DNA of 64,000 nt from Batillaria attramentaria (taxonomy: Eukaryota; Mollusca; Gastropoda; Batillariidae), in assembly GCA_018292915.2 (NCBI GenBank), contig JACVVK020000055.1, forward strand, positions 2,274,501 through 2,338,500, written 5' to 3'. Of the stretch, positions 19,333 through 30,680 are shown in pieces. Below the pieces are notes generated by a model, which ran no database searches, was not told the origin of the DNA, and was given only the letters and a program-made list of their open reading frames with translations. Each line of letters starts with the position of its first letter. Position 1 is the first letter of the stretch. The translations under genes and the position numbers were made by a program.

Positions 19333-21049
19333 CCATTCGTGGGAATTATTTTGTATGACTACGGACGTTTGGCAAACTCAGACAGAACATCTTTTGTTGT
19401 TCACAAAGAGCAAGCTTCAGTCATGAAAACTGTTTCACAGTTCTGTTAAGGTGTACAGATATCCATGGTCGTTCCTTCCGTTGTAAAAATTTGTATTCAC
19501 ATTCAGTTTATAAAGAAAACTTAGCCAGCTGGCAGAACTTAATACGTACGCTTTACGTTTATCGTTTTTATCTCGCTTTGCCCATTTGCTAGCATATGTC
19601 AGTAATATGTTCCGCAGGCTCTCCCAGTTATTCTAGATAATTATTTACCAAAAGTCGATTATCGTACACTGATCCTACTTATTACAGATACGATGATTAT
19701 ATGTGCTCTTGGGCTGGTAATACACGAATGGGAAAACTAAATGTAGAGGATTACCCAGTATCAAATAACCGGCCTTTCGGCTACCGCAGGCCAATATTTC
19801 ACTTCCTGTGACATTGTTTGGAGGACTGAAGTAATTACGATGACAGAAATTAGAGAAGATCATGATACATAACCCGAAGATAGATCAGAAAACTTGTAAT
19901 ATTGTGCAGGGAAAAGTATCTGTTTACGGACAATCATCATTGTTATTTATTGTTTTGTTTTGTAAATTATCTTAGATTTATGTAAAACACACCGTCATCA
20001 GATCAGTTAGATATATCATTTAATTAACGAGCAGACATTCCGAAATGATATCAAGTGTGAAATATTATTTACGGTAAGTAATATAGATTGGTATTCTTTC
20101 CACCAAGAAGGTAGAAACTGAATATTATGGATGGAAAAGAAGAATCTCTTTAGCTGTCGTGTACATTGATTTACACCACTCGCCAGTGCAAATTTTCAGT
20201 GAGTTAACTTCGAGTGCTTTACGTCTGAAAATAGTAAGGAAACAGAGAGCGAAAGTGTGAGTTATAACTTTCCATAATCCACCCAGTGGTTTACGACTTC
20301 ACAAAAACACACTCCAGTTACGTCATCGGTCAGTGGCCTTGAAATGGAGATTTCTGACCTTCTGCTACAACCGCTGAAAATGGATAAAAAATGAGGTGAT
20401 GTTGACTGCATTCGGAGAGACAATGCAAAGAACAGCAAAACAATAAATTATAAACCAAACGCTACGCGGAAACGTGTAAACAAGACAGATAGCCACCAGC
20501 ATCGCCACAAAACGCCGGGAAGGAGACGAGTCGAGCACACGCACGACAGACGAGCAAACGAAAAGGCAACACATGAGCAAACGAACTACTGTTTTCTGCC
20601 TACCGTAATGAAAATTCGAAGATATGACCGTCACAGTGTGAACCATGTGAAACTTGGCGCTTTCATGATCGACACATCGCTGCAATACACGTCGAATGTG
20701 TTTGAATCTGCCCACGCGTACACTTTTTGCTCCCTTTGCAACAGAGGCTGACACTTGCAGCCAGTTCTACACCGGTACACGACTTTAGCGCAAGAATCTG
20801 GCCACGCAGATAGTAAACTTTGAAAGTATTCTTTCATGGTTGAATTTACTATGTTGGCAATTTGTTTCAACAGTGTCATCTTCACATTTTATGTTGTTCG
20901 TCAAACTCGTAAAACAAGACAGCACACAGTGGTTTTGAATGGAACTACTTCTTTTCTCGGTGTCGGTGGAAATGGTCTGTCAAAAATGAGCACTTGGATC
21001 ACTAGATTGGATTTTCCGAGAGAAAAGAAAATGCTCGTGGTATAAACCA
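19333..21049. other. Upstream of the receptor gene, no gene recognised
   Basis: Would contain the receptor promoter, but no confident TATA or initiator was picked. Minus-strand frames at 20365-20754 and 20631-20885 (84 codons, MKMTLLKQIANIVN...) are identical in both copies and match no family I know. Fragments of the gagtg(g/c)tttacg motif at 20213 and 20287 are shared with the hairpin at 21050. Confidence 0.4.
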
Positions 21050-21208
21050 CTTACACGATTAGTTCGAGTGGTTTACGGCGAAAGTCTAACCCCTCGATAG
21101 TTCGGTTGTTTGCGTAGGTACCTCGCCGGAGACTCGGTAGCTACACAAACAATCGAACCATCTCGGGGTTAGTCTTTCGCCGTAAAGCACTCGAACTAAT
21201 CATGTAAG
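21050..21208. repeat. Imperfect ~159 bp hairpin (MITE-like), copy A
   Basis: The left arm is cttacacgattagttcgagt followed by ggtttacggcgaaag. The right arm is its reverse complement, ctttcgccgtaaagcac then tcgaactaatcatgtaag. Arms of about 70 bp with scattered mismatches surround ggtacctcgccgg. Confidence 0.75.
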
Positions 21209-21716
21209 CTCTATATAATCAATGATATTTCCCGTCGTGTCATCTAGTGGTCCATCTCGGATATCCCTGTTAAATAATATTAATTCAGTAATCCAATACA
21301 CCTCTAACATTGTGAAATGTGTTAGGTCTGTAAACAACATGTGAAATATTACCTACGGTAATCCGAATAAGATGGAATGTACGTCTTGCTTTTCCTCTTA
21401 GCCAAAACAATACTTAACGAGTCAATATCGAGCATTCGTGTATTTAGGGAGTTAATGGTTTGTATCAGGTAAACAGAAACAGGCCATTTGATTGGTTGAC
21501 AGCATGGGGAGTTCGCCCTCTTCTGTCGGTCGCGTTTGCAGCGTTTGTCTATACACTGATGTAATGGGGTGGATAGGTGGATTCTTCCTCTGCTCCTTGT
21601 TTATAGTTTTGGAAGGAGAAAAACGAAGGATTCATCTGACTGAATCTTCACATCATCAAACCTGTGACGAGGCAACTTTTTGGACATTGCACAACAATTC
21701 AGATATCACGTGGAAT

Positions 21717-21718
<2 letters not shown>

Positions 21719-21749
<31 letters not shown>

Positions 21750-21776
21750 CAGAGAGAGAGAGAGAGAGAGAGAGAG
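21719..21776. repeat. (CA)n(GA)n microsatellite
   Basis: Adjacent (CA)n and (AG)n runs. In copy B the (GA)n part is shorter (52972-52991). Confidence 0.9.
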
Positions 21777-21833
21777 CATCAACGGCTTTGTGCTCTGCCA
21801 CGAAAAATGCGTGGTTGTTGCGGTGAGGGAGAC

Positions 21834-22627
21834 AACTCATGCAGGCAGTAATCTTGAAACAGGCTGAGACTGTACTGTGCTGGTGAATGCGACAGTTTTC
21901 ACCGCTTCTGTGCACACTGTGAAATAACACGGGGACCTCAAACGTGTCCACTTTCCTTGTCACCGAGTATTAAATTTTGTTTTTTCCTTCTTAGGTATCA
22001 CTCATTCCCATTCCGGGGGCCTAACGGTACTCTTGGACTCCACGACGACGCCAACTAACGCCGGCTAACCGTAACCGGGCTGTGAGCTTAGTAATGCCTA
22101 AGAAGAAAAAAAAAAAAAAAAAAGAACTACTCGGTGACAAGGAAAGTGGACAGCTGCCAACAACTTTGAGGTCCCCGTGTTATTTCACAGTGTGCACAGA
22201 AGCGGTGAAAACTGTCGCATTCACCAGCGCCAGTACATTCTCGGCCTGTTTCGAGATTTTTACCTGCATGAGTAGTTCCCCGTGCATACATAGACCTACA
22301 GCAATCAATCATTTTTAGTGGCAGCTTTGTGGCAGCAAAAAAATGCGTGCTTGTTGCAGCAAGGGAGATTACTCATGCTGGTGATAATCTCGAAACAGGC
22401 CAAGAATGTACTGGTGTTGGTGAATGCAACAGTTTTCTGTGCACACTGTGAAATAACACGGGGACCTCAAAGTTGTTCGCAACTGTCCACTTTCCTTCTC
22501 ACCGAGTAGTTTGATTTTTTCTTTCTTAGGCATTATTAAGCTCAGCCCGGTTTCGGTTTGCCTGAGTTGGCGTCGTCGTGGGGGCCAGGAATAGCGTTAC
22601 GCCCCCGGAACGGGAATGGGTATCACT
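21834..22627. repeat. Large foldback element with an extra arm copy, copy A
   Basis: A palindrome of about 630 bp (21995-22627). The left arm (tatcactcattccc..., acgacgacgccaact, then ctcggtgacaaggaaagtgg) pairs with the right arm (ccactttccttctcaccgag, then agttggcgtcgtcgt, then gggaatgggtatcactt). A third, partial copy of the inner arm sits at 21834-21965 in right-arm orientation (acacggggacctcaaa, ccactttccttgtcaccgag). The centre near 22290-22360 is unpaired. No transposase is seen. Confidence 0.75.
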
Positions 22628-23076
22628 TAGCTCGGCTCGGTCTCGGTTAGACGGACCTGGCCGTCGTCGGAGGGGAATGCAGTTATCGACGGACCCGGAA
22701 CAGGGGCGGCCTGAGTCACATTTGCTCGCTCCTACAGAGCGACTGCCTGTTCACCTTGAGCCGACTGCGCCGCGCGAGGGAAAACAGCCAACACACAGTT
22801 TGGCCCGCCAATCGATTTAGGTTTGCCTCGGCTTAGATTAGATTGCAGCACAGCGGGTAAACGGCAAACCCTATTAGCAAGAGATCTACCGTCATTTGGT
22901 AAAATTTCCGAAACGGTTTGGATTTGATGAGCGTTTAGGCCTTTAGACCCGTACATTTAGCGGTACGGGTCTCGCAGTCTCAATGACGTTGTTCTCACGA
23001 GACACAAAAGACTAGCTTGGGCGAAAGTAACTTGGGCTAGTTTCTTGCGCTCATGCCGTGCATGAAATCATCAAAT

Positions 23077-23080
<4 letters not shown>

Positions 23081-23112
<32 letters not shown>
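23081..23112. repeat. (TG)n microsatellite
   Basis: TG run followed by TTG repeats. Copy B (54297-54340) is longer. Confidence 0.9.
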
Positions 23113-23116
<4 letters not shown>

Positions 23117-23197
23117 GTTGTTGTTTTGTGTTTTTTCAGGTGAGTGTGAATCAGCTTATAGCGAACTTATGCGTCGTCATATTGACTTCCAACTTTG

Positions 23198-24030
23198 AAG
23201 ATCTAAGCTCCCAACAAAAAAAAAAAAAACTTTCCGAAGTGTGAAAATTTTTTTACAGAGTCGACCGTGCAAGCACAATCAACTCTGTCACAGTTGCAGA
23301 GTTTACACAGTGCCCAGAAACAGCGACAAAACCGTGCCGAAAAAAACTGCACCCACTTCCTGTCGGGGCCCGTGTACGCTACTGTGCACATCTCCGTGCA
23401 ACCGGCTCATTATGCCGCGGATACGTCTGTTTAGACTGAGCGATGTCGGACATCGCGCAAGCTATGCTACTACCGGTAAGTACACGTATTTGACAGCAGT
23501 TTTGTTTCTGGCATAAATATTTCAGCTGAAGCTTGCAGAACCAAAAGTAAAACCGCAATTTCGAAATGTTGCTGCCGATTTGCCGATAAAACGCGCTTGG
23601 CAAATGTGAGTTCCCGCGTGCTCCATTTCTCACACATCTCGGCAAATCCCCCCCCCCCCAAAAAAAAAAAAAAAAAAAAACTACCGTCAACATTTGTTGC
23701 GCCATTCTGACGGCGACAGTACGACATACGAGCAACACTGACCAAATTCAAAAGTGACACGACTTGTATGGGGGTCACTGCGGACAGTACTGACTCGGTG
23801 CGGGCTGCTGTGATGACCACTGCACGGACTGATCACCACTGCACGGAGATGTGCACAGTAGTGTGGACGGACCTCGACAGGAAGTGGGGGCAGTTTCTGG
23901 GGGCAGTTTCTGGGCACAGTTTTGTCGCTGTTTCTGGACACTGTGTGACAGAGTTGACTGTGCTTGCACGGTCGACTCCATAAAATTTGTTCACACTTCG
24001 GAAAGCTTTTTGCTGGGAGCTTAGATCTTT
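23198..24030. mobile_element. Foldback element with ~200 bp inverted arms, copy A
   Basis: The left arm (23198-23405) runs from agatctaagctccc through gtcgaccgtgcaagcacaat to cacatctccgtgca. The right arm (23838-24030) is its inverted copy, from tgcacggagatgtgcaca to gggagcttagatct. The 430 bp spacer has poly-C/poly-A but no coding frame. The right arm holds a short duplication (gggggcagtttct twice) missing from copy B. Confidence 0.8.
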
Positions 24031-24791
24031 AATTAAGCAGACGTTCTTCAATAATAATGTCAAAAAGCGATAAGTACACACGGGCAGGGCTGTACATAGC
24101 TTCGTGTCCAAAACTGGGCGGAACTGTTTCGTATGCTGGTGTCAAATTGAAGAAGCAACAACAACAAAACAGGTTGGTGGATTCCCCCTCCACATGTGAC
24201 TAAACAAAAATAGACTGAAGCGGTGATTTTCCACTAAGTATAGTCCAACGATAGTGAGGATGTGGAACATCTACTCAGTGAACGACGCAACAATTCGAGC
24301 GACGAGTTTCATCTCACAGATGAGTGTTTCCATCATTTAAATAACAAAACAACAAAAAACCCTAGGTGGTTTAGCTATTTCATGTTTGAAGCAACGGACA
24401 TCTCGGAAAAATTGCGTTCTCCTTTTGGCTTTAAGATTGAATTCCAAACGGCGCAACGCCATCGAAGTCAAGTCTCAGGGGAAATTCCAGGCAAAACGGT
24501 GTGAGACATCAGGCTGAATGTGAACCACGCAATCCTAATTGGTTGATGGTAGCATTTACCTTGATTTGTTTACTACCAGACTCAGTCGTCACAGTGGTCC
24601 TACTGTTACCTCGCTTTTTGTATGGAGGCTAAAACAGCTGGGCTACAGTTCGACCCCTTGATGTTAACTTGTGCAACTAAAAGATTCAGCCGTACAGGAT
24701 ATGCCAACGCCTTGCAGTAACAGTTAATAGCCAGTTTGAATGAGAAGAAAAGTTAACAGCCAATTTGAATGAAAAGAAAATTTCAGCAACG

Positions 24792-24843
<52 letters not shown>
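24792..24843. repeat. (TG)n microsatellite
   Basis: About 50 bp here; the copy B equivalent (56012-56072) is about 60 bp. Confidence 0.95.
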
Positions 24844-24845
<2 letters not shown>

Positions 24846-25367
24846 ACCATCACACGGTCAGGCCAGACTGCAGGTTGTTAGGTCTATGTCTATATCATCT
24901 CTACTCTCTGAGAGCAGTGGAGCTGCCGTCCGCCACTCTGCGTGGTGAACTACACATGTGGGTTTGGCGTGGTGACGAGTCCGTCCGTCTGTTGAACCGG
25001 ATGCCAGGGCTGGGTGAGCAGGCATTATGAGGGAAATACTTGCTCACCAGACGGAGTCAAAATGACGTGCAGACTCCTTTGTAATGGGATCCCACAAACG
25101 AGAGACAAAGCTTCACTCCCCCTTCCCCTTTTGAGAAAATCGGGGAAATGCAAGCAAAACTAAACAAACAACAAACAAACAAACAAGATGGCCACCAGCC
25201 CAATATGTTGTTTCCATTCAATGACCTGCTGTAGTCACAGTCGTAGTCGTTGTGTCATGTATGCAGCCCGCGCGCACACGCCGGAACGCAAGCTCTCTGA
25301 CATCAAGCATGCTGACATAAAGAAAGTACTGAAAACCCTTATCGTGCCTCTATGCACTTGCAAAAAC

Positions 25368-25939
25368 TAGAGGTGTTCGGTTTTACCGGTTTTCCGGTTA
25401 AAATCGGTCCGACAAACCGGTTTGGCCTTAAAAAACCGGAAAACCGCGGTTTTTCTAAGGGACATCACTCGTCGTTTTTCAGCCCGTTACAAGACACCCT
25501 CCTCCTCCCCCTCCTCCTTATCATCATCATGTTGTTGTTGTTGTTGTTGGCTGAACAGGGAAACCGGGGTGGCCGAAGGGTAGAGCGTTGGACTTCCAAC
25601 TTTCGGGTCGTGAGTTCAAATCCCGGCTAGGGCCAAATATTTGTGCTGGCTTTTTCATCGTTGCCTCGTCTTTGATATCATCCATATGTGGTGGAAAAGG
25701 ACGTTAAACTCCCAAACACCCACCCACCCACCCTTGTTGGCTGAACATTTCCAACGCAGGGGTACAGAAAGCCGGAGTACTAGGAGACCCCCCTCCCTTC
25801 CCCCCTTCCATCTCTTGGGGAAACGTTAGAAACAGTAGATGACGTATACATAGCCGGTTAACCGGTTTTAAACCTCGGTTTTCTATTGGAAAAACCGGTT
25901 AAAAACCGGTTTGAGAAATCGTACCGGTTCCACCCTCTA
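25368..25939. mobile_element. Non-autonomous hAT transposon, copy A
   Basis: Flanked by an exact 8 bp target duplication GCAAAAAC (25360-25367 and 25940-25947), the size typical of hAT. Termini are TAGAGGTGTTCGG and CCGGTTCCACCCTCTA, giving short TIRs, with AACCGGTTT-rich subterminal repeats inside both ends. A SINE is nested in the middle. No transposase. It interrupts a short frame (25188-25370) of unknown nature. Confidence 0.88.
25557..25733 (+). mobile_element. tRNA-derived SINE nested in the hAT element, copy A
   Basis: A 14 bp target duplication TTGTTGGCTGAACA flanks it (25543-25556 and 25734-25747). The A-box-like region tggccgaagggtagagcg and B-box-like gtgagttcaaatcccgg mark a tRNA-derived head. 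The body ttgtgctggctttttcatcg leads to an (ACCC)n tail. The SINE is therefore younger than the hAT insertion. Confidence 0.88.
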
Positions 25940-26340
25940 GCAAAAACCCAAACACATGAGGTCGTGTGAGCTCGCCTAGCTGGTTGACGTCACAACTTGT
26001 TGGCGTATGCGAGGTTCTACATGGGTGAATGAATTCTTGTAATAAAGTCGTTCCCCTTTGACAGAGTTACTTCCCGCAGACCTGACTGACAGACGATTGC
26101 TTACTGGTATCGGAGAAGAGACCCTCTCTCTCTCTCTCGCCTTAGACGCGCGCTTGCGCGCGCACGCACGCACCCCCCCCCCCCCTACACACACACACAC
26201 ACACACACATTATGCAAAGACCTTGGAATCAGAAAGACGCGTCACTCCTGCCCTCGTAAGAGAGACATATAGCGGGACAACGCGAAGAGTTGTCTGCCCG
26301 CATTAGCGCGCATCCTAGATCTGGCCCCTATAGTGACAGC

Positions 26341-26465
26341 ATGGCGGAAAGTGAAAAGCGATCACAAAAGCCGGGCATGCAATTGTGTTCTGCGCCGAAT
26401 TGTTCAAATAACAGACAAATATAAACGGGGAAATACTTCTTTTGGTATTCCTGTTGAAAAACAAA
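26341..26465 (+). pseudogene. THAP-domain first-exon remnant (left), copy A
   Basis: ATG at 26341 gives MAESEKRSQKPGMQLCSAPN, then CSNNR, the C-x4-C start of a THAP zinc-binding DNA-binding domain. After a frame change the text reads NTSFGIPVEK, corresponding to the F..FP(L/D)K region that usually ends THAP exon 1. The later C-x2-H half is absent. THAP domains occur in host regulators and in P-element/THAP9 transposases; which one this came from cannot be told. Same in copy B. Confidence 0.6.
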
Positions 26466-26504
26466 CTTTTTTTTTCGCTTTCTTGTCAAAAAAAAAAAAA
26501 AAAC

Positions 26505-26647
26505 CTCAAGTGGTACGTGTGCATGCAGTGTAAACTAACAGTAAACCCACGCGGCTGACGCAGATACAGCGTAATTTTTTTTCCCTGACAACTTTACAAA
26601 TCACGGTGACTTAAATTGTGCTAGCGTCTACCTGCATCTAAATTCAG

Positions 26648-26701
<54 letters not shown>

Positions 26702-26966
26702 TGTCACTCATACGGCGGCAGGTACGTTCATCGGCACTTGTTCCAGTTCACATACTGTTGGGGGGAAATCTGTAGGTATGTACAGAACTCTTTTCTTAAA
26801 AATCAAGAGGTTTGCATGCAGTGTAAACAAACAGCAGTAAACACACGTGGCAGGCGCAGACATCAGGTTTTGGTGTTGTTTTTGTTGTTTTGTTGGCGGT
26901 GGTGTTTTTTTTTTAAAACTTTACAAATAACGTTGACTTGAACTGTGCTAGCGGCACGTTGCACTG

Positions 26967-27016
<50 letters not shown>
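26505..27016. repeat. Direct duplication (~180-190 bp) with (CA)n tails
   Basis: Unit 1 (26510-26697) and unit 2 (26808-27016) share gcatgcagtgtaaac, aactttacaaat, ttgtgctagcg-type sequence and end in (CA)n. They lie between the two THAP remnants. Copy B has a shorter first (CA)n (57902-57928). Confidence 0.7.
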
Positions 27017-27018
<2 letters not shown>

Positions 27019-27610
27019 AACAAAATCATCTGGCTGAACTTCATTCTAACCATTGTAAAACCATATCACAACATAGAATCTGCTGGATCGTCGGTCGCAG
27101 ATATGATTAATGCTGAGTTAGCAGGAAGTATTCAGCGGATGCGTCCATCTTTGGATCTCTCGCACATTCGATCTTTCTGTGCTCCGTACTAGTTTTACTT
27201 GAACACATCAAACGAAATGCACTGCATAGCCTACGTACAGCAGTGAAAGCCAAACTAGATCTTTCGTTCGTCCTCCGGAACTTTGAGAGTACTTATGTTT
27301 TCCGTAGGCCTAAAACACATGCGAAATATATGGGGGAGACCACCTGTCAGTCGCTGACATCTTCGTTTTTGTTTATTTTGTTAAAATGTTTTACGGCGGC
27401 TAGTGTAGGGTTGGGTCAAACAAACAGACTTTTTACAAGCATGCGGATTCTATACTAAATTTACGCCAGTCACACGTCGTGGATGCGGCGATTTTGGTTT
27501 TCACGTGTGATGCTATGTGTTATGTTTGGGAGAAAACATAATCTTTGCTCCAACTTCGATACCGATCTTGGCTCCAACTTCGATATCGTAGGCATACCTA
27601 CCTCTATTTT

Positions 27611-27727
27611 TCAAGGGGGAAATCTACAGAAAGGTTTTCCCGTTCCTGGTGTTCGCTTCTGACAGCAATTCGGCGCTGCACACCATTGCACGCCCGAATT
27701 TTTGCGTGGTTTCTGGCTTTCTGCCAT
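27611..27727 (-). pseudogene. THAP-domain first-exon remnant (right, inverted), copy A
   Basis: Minus-strand ATG at 27727 gives MAESQKPRKNSGVQWCAAPN, then CCQKR, then GKPFCRFPP and stop. The C-x4-C and F.RFP signatures fit THAP exon 1, and a one-base shift would restore FPLEK. A splice-donor-like AG|GTAGGT follows. It is an inverted, diverged duplicate of the left remnant; the two point toward each other. Confidence 0.6.
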
Positions 27728-27795
27728 ACTGCCATTACTGCGTAGATCTGCGGGATGCGCGCTAATGCGCGCAGACAACTCTTACGCGTTGTCCC

Positions 27796-28555
27796 TCAAA
27801 GGGAGGTAAGTGAACTATCTTTATGTTTCCAAGATCTTTGCATTATTTAATATGCTTCTGAGTGTGAGTCAGTGGCAAAAACGAAACCCACTGAAATTCC
27901 CGCTTTCCACATGTCAAGTTGTAGAGATCGCGAAAAGATACTGCATTTACTGCAAAATAATTTATAGACCATCCCAGAACATGCTGGTGCAGTAACGTCA
28001 GTAGATTACGTCACCTTGGAAAGATATCGAACCTTCCAGTAAGTTGAGGAATGTTCTAGATCTGACCTGTTCAGTACGTAAGCAGCCCTGCACAGCGTTC
28101 TGGGTTCTTCTTCTTTCATGAATTTGTTCTCCGTGCATATTCTGTTCATAAAGTATTGGAGTTGTATTCTGTTGTATCCCGTGTCTTCTCTGCGATTGCA
28201 CGAAGATGGCGACATAGTAGAAGTAAAATACACCACGTCTCCAAACAGAGGAATTCGGAAAGAAAGTGGCGAGACACCCCCAAGAAAAAACAGCATCACG
28301 TCAATCAAACATGACGCACTTACTTTACGTCAGTGCGCGTGCGTCTCTTCTTTGATGTTTGTGAGGCGTGTGGCTTGCAGAGGAAATGTGCTGTGAGTAC
28401 AAATTTTCGAGTCAACTGACGATAACGGCTGCAGTGAATTTTTCTAATTTTTTTGTATATTTTTCATGGCACCCCAGGCTCATTATCTATGTATAGTAGG
28501 AGCGATTTTGAGATCTAAAGTGTGTTCACCAGCACTTTCATCAGGTACGGCTTAC
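27796..28555. other. Cargo segment, no gene recognised
   Basis: Overlapping frames on both strands at 28006-28396 are conserved between copies but match no family I know. No repeat structure is obvious. Confidence 0.35.
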
Positions 28556-29130
28556 GCCAAAAGTATAAAAGCGACAACCTCCAAAATTCACTTAGTTGAG
28601 AGTCCGTATTCATGCTATCGATGTCCAAAAAATGGAGTGGTTTAGGTAAATATTACGCCTTTAAACGCCAGAAAGCTACTTTTTCTGAAAAGGGCGATAA
28701 CTCGCAAATCATTTGTGCAATCGTACCTGGATCGGGCCTTCTATTTAACAATCTTGATTCATTTAGAAACCCCAAATTTAAAATCGATCGGTTCAGTATT
28801 TTCGGAGAAATAGGCATCTGAACTGGGTTCACATGCAATGTCAACTCAGGCTCGGTTTACATGAAAACTATAAGAGCGACCATTTTCTAGTAGTGACTCT
28901 GTTCAGAGTCCGTATTCAAGCTATCTACTGCCAAAAAAATGAGTGATTTAAATAAATATTACGCCTGTACACGAAAGACAACCAACTTGTCTCAAAAGGG
29001 CGATAACTCCCAAATCACTTAAGCAATCATCACACGCTTGAATCGTCTAATGTAACATTTTGATATATTTGGATACCCCAAATTTGAAGCCATTCGGTTA
29101 AGTATTTTCGAAGAAACGGGCCCGGACAGA
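28556..29130. repeat. ~300 bp direct repeat pair, copy A
   Basis: Unit 1 (28556-28840) and unit 2 (28866-29130) share gagtccgtattca(t/a)gctat, aaatattacgcct, aaaagggcgataactc, accccaaattt and agtattttcg(g/a)aga. Divergence is substantial. A (CA)n tract follows at 29135-29180. Confidence 0.8.
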
Positions 29131-29180
<50 letters not shown>

Positions 29181-29746
29181 CCACACAGACGGCACTCACT
29201 GAGGAGGAGAAGTGCGTTCGGTGCACTGTACATGCCAGCATCGATGACGTACGTTTTCTTACGCCATTGTCAGAGTTACACTTGCATAATCGTCTCTGCG
29301 GGAGATCGGCAGTGACGTGCGTTTGTACCACAGATGCTTGCCCATGAACGTGGAAAATTTAGCCCGTCCTATGATGTTGTTTCCATTACTATGGAAACAA
29401 CATAAAAACGAACAAGACTTCATGTCGGCGATTTTGTGAGTTTTTATTATTATTATTATTATTATTTCCTGGTGTTTGAACAATGCATTCTGTGAAAGTT
29501 TAAGGCTGAAGATAGCTTATGATCCAGCCATAAAGAGCATTTGCAACAACCACGCCATTCAAAAGATTCAAATGTGACAAGAGACATTTTCTCAAAATGA
29601 TCGCTTTACAACAGCAACTTTTCAACGAACATACAGAAATAATGTGCCAAAAGAAAGCTAGTTTCTGCACTTTCCGTTGGTTCCAATAACCCCATAGGCC
29701 CCAAGATCACCATCTGTCTCCCTTTCGAAGGTGCCTATCACATTAA
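29181..29746. other. Right end of cargo, no gene recognised
   Basis: Contains an (ATT)n tract (29446-29466; longer in copy B) and otherwise plain sequence ending cacattaa at the CCGG of E2. Confidence 0.4.
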
Positions 29747-30149
29747 CCGGTGTAACAGGCCAGAATCTACCCATGGCCCCGAATCTACCCGGGTAGAAAC
29801 TGGACTAGGCCACTTTAAACCCGGGCAGTTTCTGGCCTAGGCCAGTTTCTACCCCCCCCCCCCCCCCGGCCCCTAATCTACCCCCTGGTCTGAGCTAAAT
29901 TCGAATTCGTTGTACTGAGCTAAATTCACAATTTCACTACATCAGTTGCTACAGTGACTACTACTGAGTCGAACTGGTTGTACTGAGGAAATGCGCTGGT
30001 TGCGCTACCCCGCAAGCTTTTCCCTCCGACAGAAAACTGACACTGCCATTTATCTGGAAAACAGATCAGATCACTTCAACGTCGTTCTCAGCGTTGCATA
30101 ACCTTGCTATAAAGTTCCGCTTTAAATCGCTGGTATGTTTGTTTTATAG

Positions 30150-30484
30150 CAGGGCCGTAGCACAGCTCCTAAAAGTGCTCCGGCCATAAGAAATAAACAA
30201 AAAGAAAATTTTCGCGGTGCACAAAGGAAAGACTTTGCCCGAAGGAAGTGAAAAGCGCGGGGGGGGGGGGGGGGGGGGGGGACGGACGGACGGAACAACT
30301 GAAAAGCGGGGAGGGGTGGGGGGAGACTGCAGGAAAAGTGCCAGCCCTGCATTTCCCCTCAGTAACCCAATGTTACTTAAGCAAACAATGTTACTTGGGT
30401 TTGTTTGTTTTTTCGCTTTTTTTTTTTTTGCCAAAAAGTGGTCGGGCCATGACCGGAGTGCCCGGTAGGGCTGCTACGGCCCTG
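30150..30484. mobile_element. hAT-like MITE inside E2, copy A
   Basis: Termini CAGGGCCGTAGCA and TGCTACGGCCCTG are exact inverted repeats. The flanking duplication is TATAG (30145-30149, 30485-30489). The empty site is preserved in E1 as ttttatagaccac. A 5 bp duplication fits the described 5 bp-TSD branch of hAT elements. The middle carries poly-G and poly-T runs. Confidence 0.8.
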
Positions 30485-30625
30485 TATAGACCACAATATT
30501 TATCGTCTCGGTGCAGTTAACATGTGCTTTCATCTGCAACTTACTCATTTTTTTTCTGCAGATTGCTCTGATGTTATACTGTTTGCATTAAAATTAATTT
30601 TAATTGACATCTCTATCTATCTCAG

Positions 30626-30626
<1 letters not shown>

Positions 30627-30676
<50 letters not shown>
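30627..30676. repeat. (TG)n microsatellite in E2
   Basis: Same position as the tract in E1; it ends in gcgcgtgtgtctttg. Confidence 0.9.

Positions 30677-30680
<4 letters not shown>

Larger units (their letters stand above)
26274..27795. repeat. 1.5 kb inverted-repeat region with facing THAP exons, copy A
   Basis: The left arm 26274-26322 (gggacaacgcgaagagttgt, then cattagcgcgcatcc) and right arm 27743-27795 (ggatgcgcgctaatg, then acaactcttacgcgttgtcc) are inverted copies. The similarity continues inward into two THAP-like exons listed separately. Between them lie (CA)n tracts and a direct duplication. Confidence 0.7.

Noticed and set aside
20631..20885. 84-codon minus-strand frame conserved in both copies
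   Set aside because: Conservation only reflects the recent duplication; no domain, signal or codon evidence.
24262..24504. 80-codon plus-strand frame
   Set aside because: The copy B counterpart has an extra base (near 55654) that destroys the frame, so it is not conserved as coding.
29030..29233. Cys/Val-rich short frames
   Set aside because: Translations of (CA)n/(TG)n tracts; the same holds at 4639, 21706, 23053, 24794, 30522, 54269, 55986, 57940 and 61847.
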